DNA of 5,622 nucleotides from Candidatus Methylomirabilis sp. Lineage in GTDB: Bacteria; DYJV01. Where the stretch lies: NCBI GenBank assembly GCA_020722945.1, contig DYJV01000101.1, positions 1-5,622 of the forward strand, in the 5' to 3' direction. Positions 5,570 to 5,622 of the stretch are shown in pieces. The position numbers were made by a program, and so were the translations under genes. The notes beneath the pieces were generated by a model, which saw only the letters and a list, made by a program, of their open reading frames with translations, was not told the origin of the DNA and searched no databases. Within the stretch, counting starts at the first letter, position 1, and each line of letters begins with the position of its first letter.

Positions 5570-5622
5570 AATGATTAATGATGAATTGACAATTGAGAAT
5601 GGATAATTGATAATTTTGAATT
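5570..5622. repeat. Degenerate AT-rich intergenic repeat block (right copy)
   Basis: AATGATTAAT (5570-5579), GAATGGATAATT (5597-5608) and TAATTTTGAATT (5611-5622) are exact reverse complements of modules at 84-93, 62-73 and 76-87. Between them are variations on AATTGA (GAATTGACAATTGAGAAT). The block reaches the window edge and probably continues. It lies upstream of the ygiQ-like gene, as the left copy lies upstream of the nitrilase-like gene. Confidence 0.5.

Noticed and set aside
1-5622. A dedicated defence, mobile or biosynthetic gene system
   Set aside because: No nuclease, toxin, transposase, integrase, CRISPR repeat or biosynthetic cluster is present. Apart from the cysteine-less nitrilase-like protein and its small partner, the genes are ordinary housekeeping or widespread families.

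Overview
The window carries five protein genes in two convergent groups, from a low-GC, AT-rich bacterium. Four genes on the + strand are a nitrilase-superfamily protein, a small cysteine-rich protein, argS and a DMT-family transporter. One gene on the - strand encodes a YgiQ-type radical SAM protein. The codon use is AT-rich with AGA/AGG arginines. The coupling of a small CxxC 'CAWRE' protein to argS resembles what I recall from Deferribacterota (Calditerrivibrio or Deferribacter type) and some Desulfobacterota. That placement is an inference from gene content, not a database match.

Layout: positions 1-226 are non-coding. They hold a GAGGGGAATT hairpin repeat at the left edge, a degenerate AT-rich repeat block and a weak promoter candidate. 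Positions 227-2802 are a tightly packed unit. The nitrilase-like gene overlaps the Cys-rich gene by 8 nt, and the Cys-rich gene overlaps argS by 41 nt, so all three + strand frames are used in turn and translational coupling is likely. After a 64-nt C-rich, G-poor gap comes the transporter (2867-3748). A 16-nt gap separates its stop from the stop of the YgiQ-like gene, which reads leftward from 5450 to 3765. Positions 5451-5622 hold the presumed ygiQ promoter, a perfect 16-bp palindrome and a second AT-rich repeat block. That block shares exact 10-12-mers, in inverted orientation, with the left one.

The genes do not form an obvious dedicated system. argS supplies arginyl-tRNA, the transporter is a generic inner-membrane exporter or importer, and YgiQ is a widespread radical SAM protein of unknown substrate. 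The most interesting item is the first gene. It is a clear member of the N-carbamoylputrescine amidohydrolase (AguB-like) branch by many motifs, yet its catalytic cysteine position reads glycine (GGC, 677-679) while the surrounding elbow is kept. Together with the overlapping cysteine-rich mini-protein this makes the argS-upstream pair the part worth following. I see no tRNA, rRNA, CRISPR, insertion sequence or phage gene.
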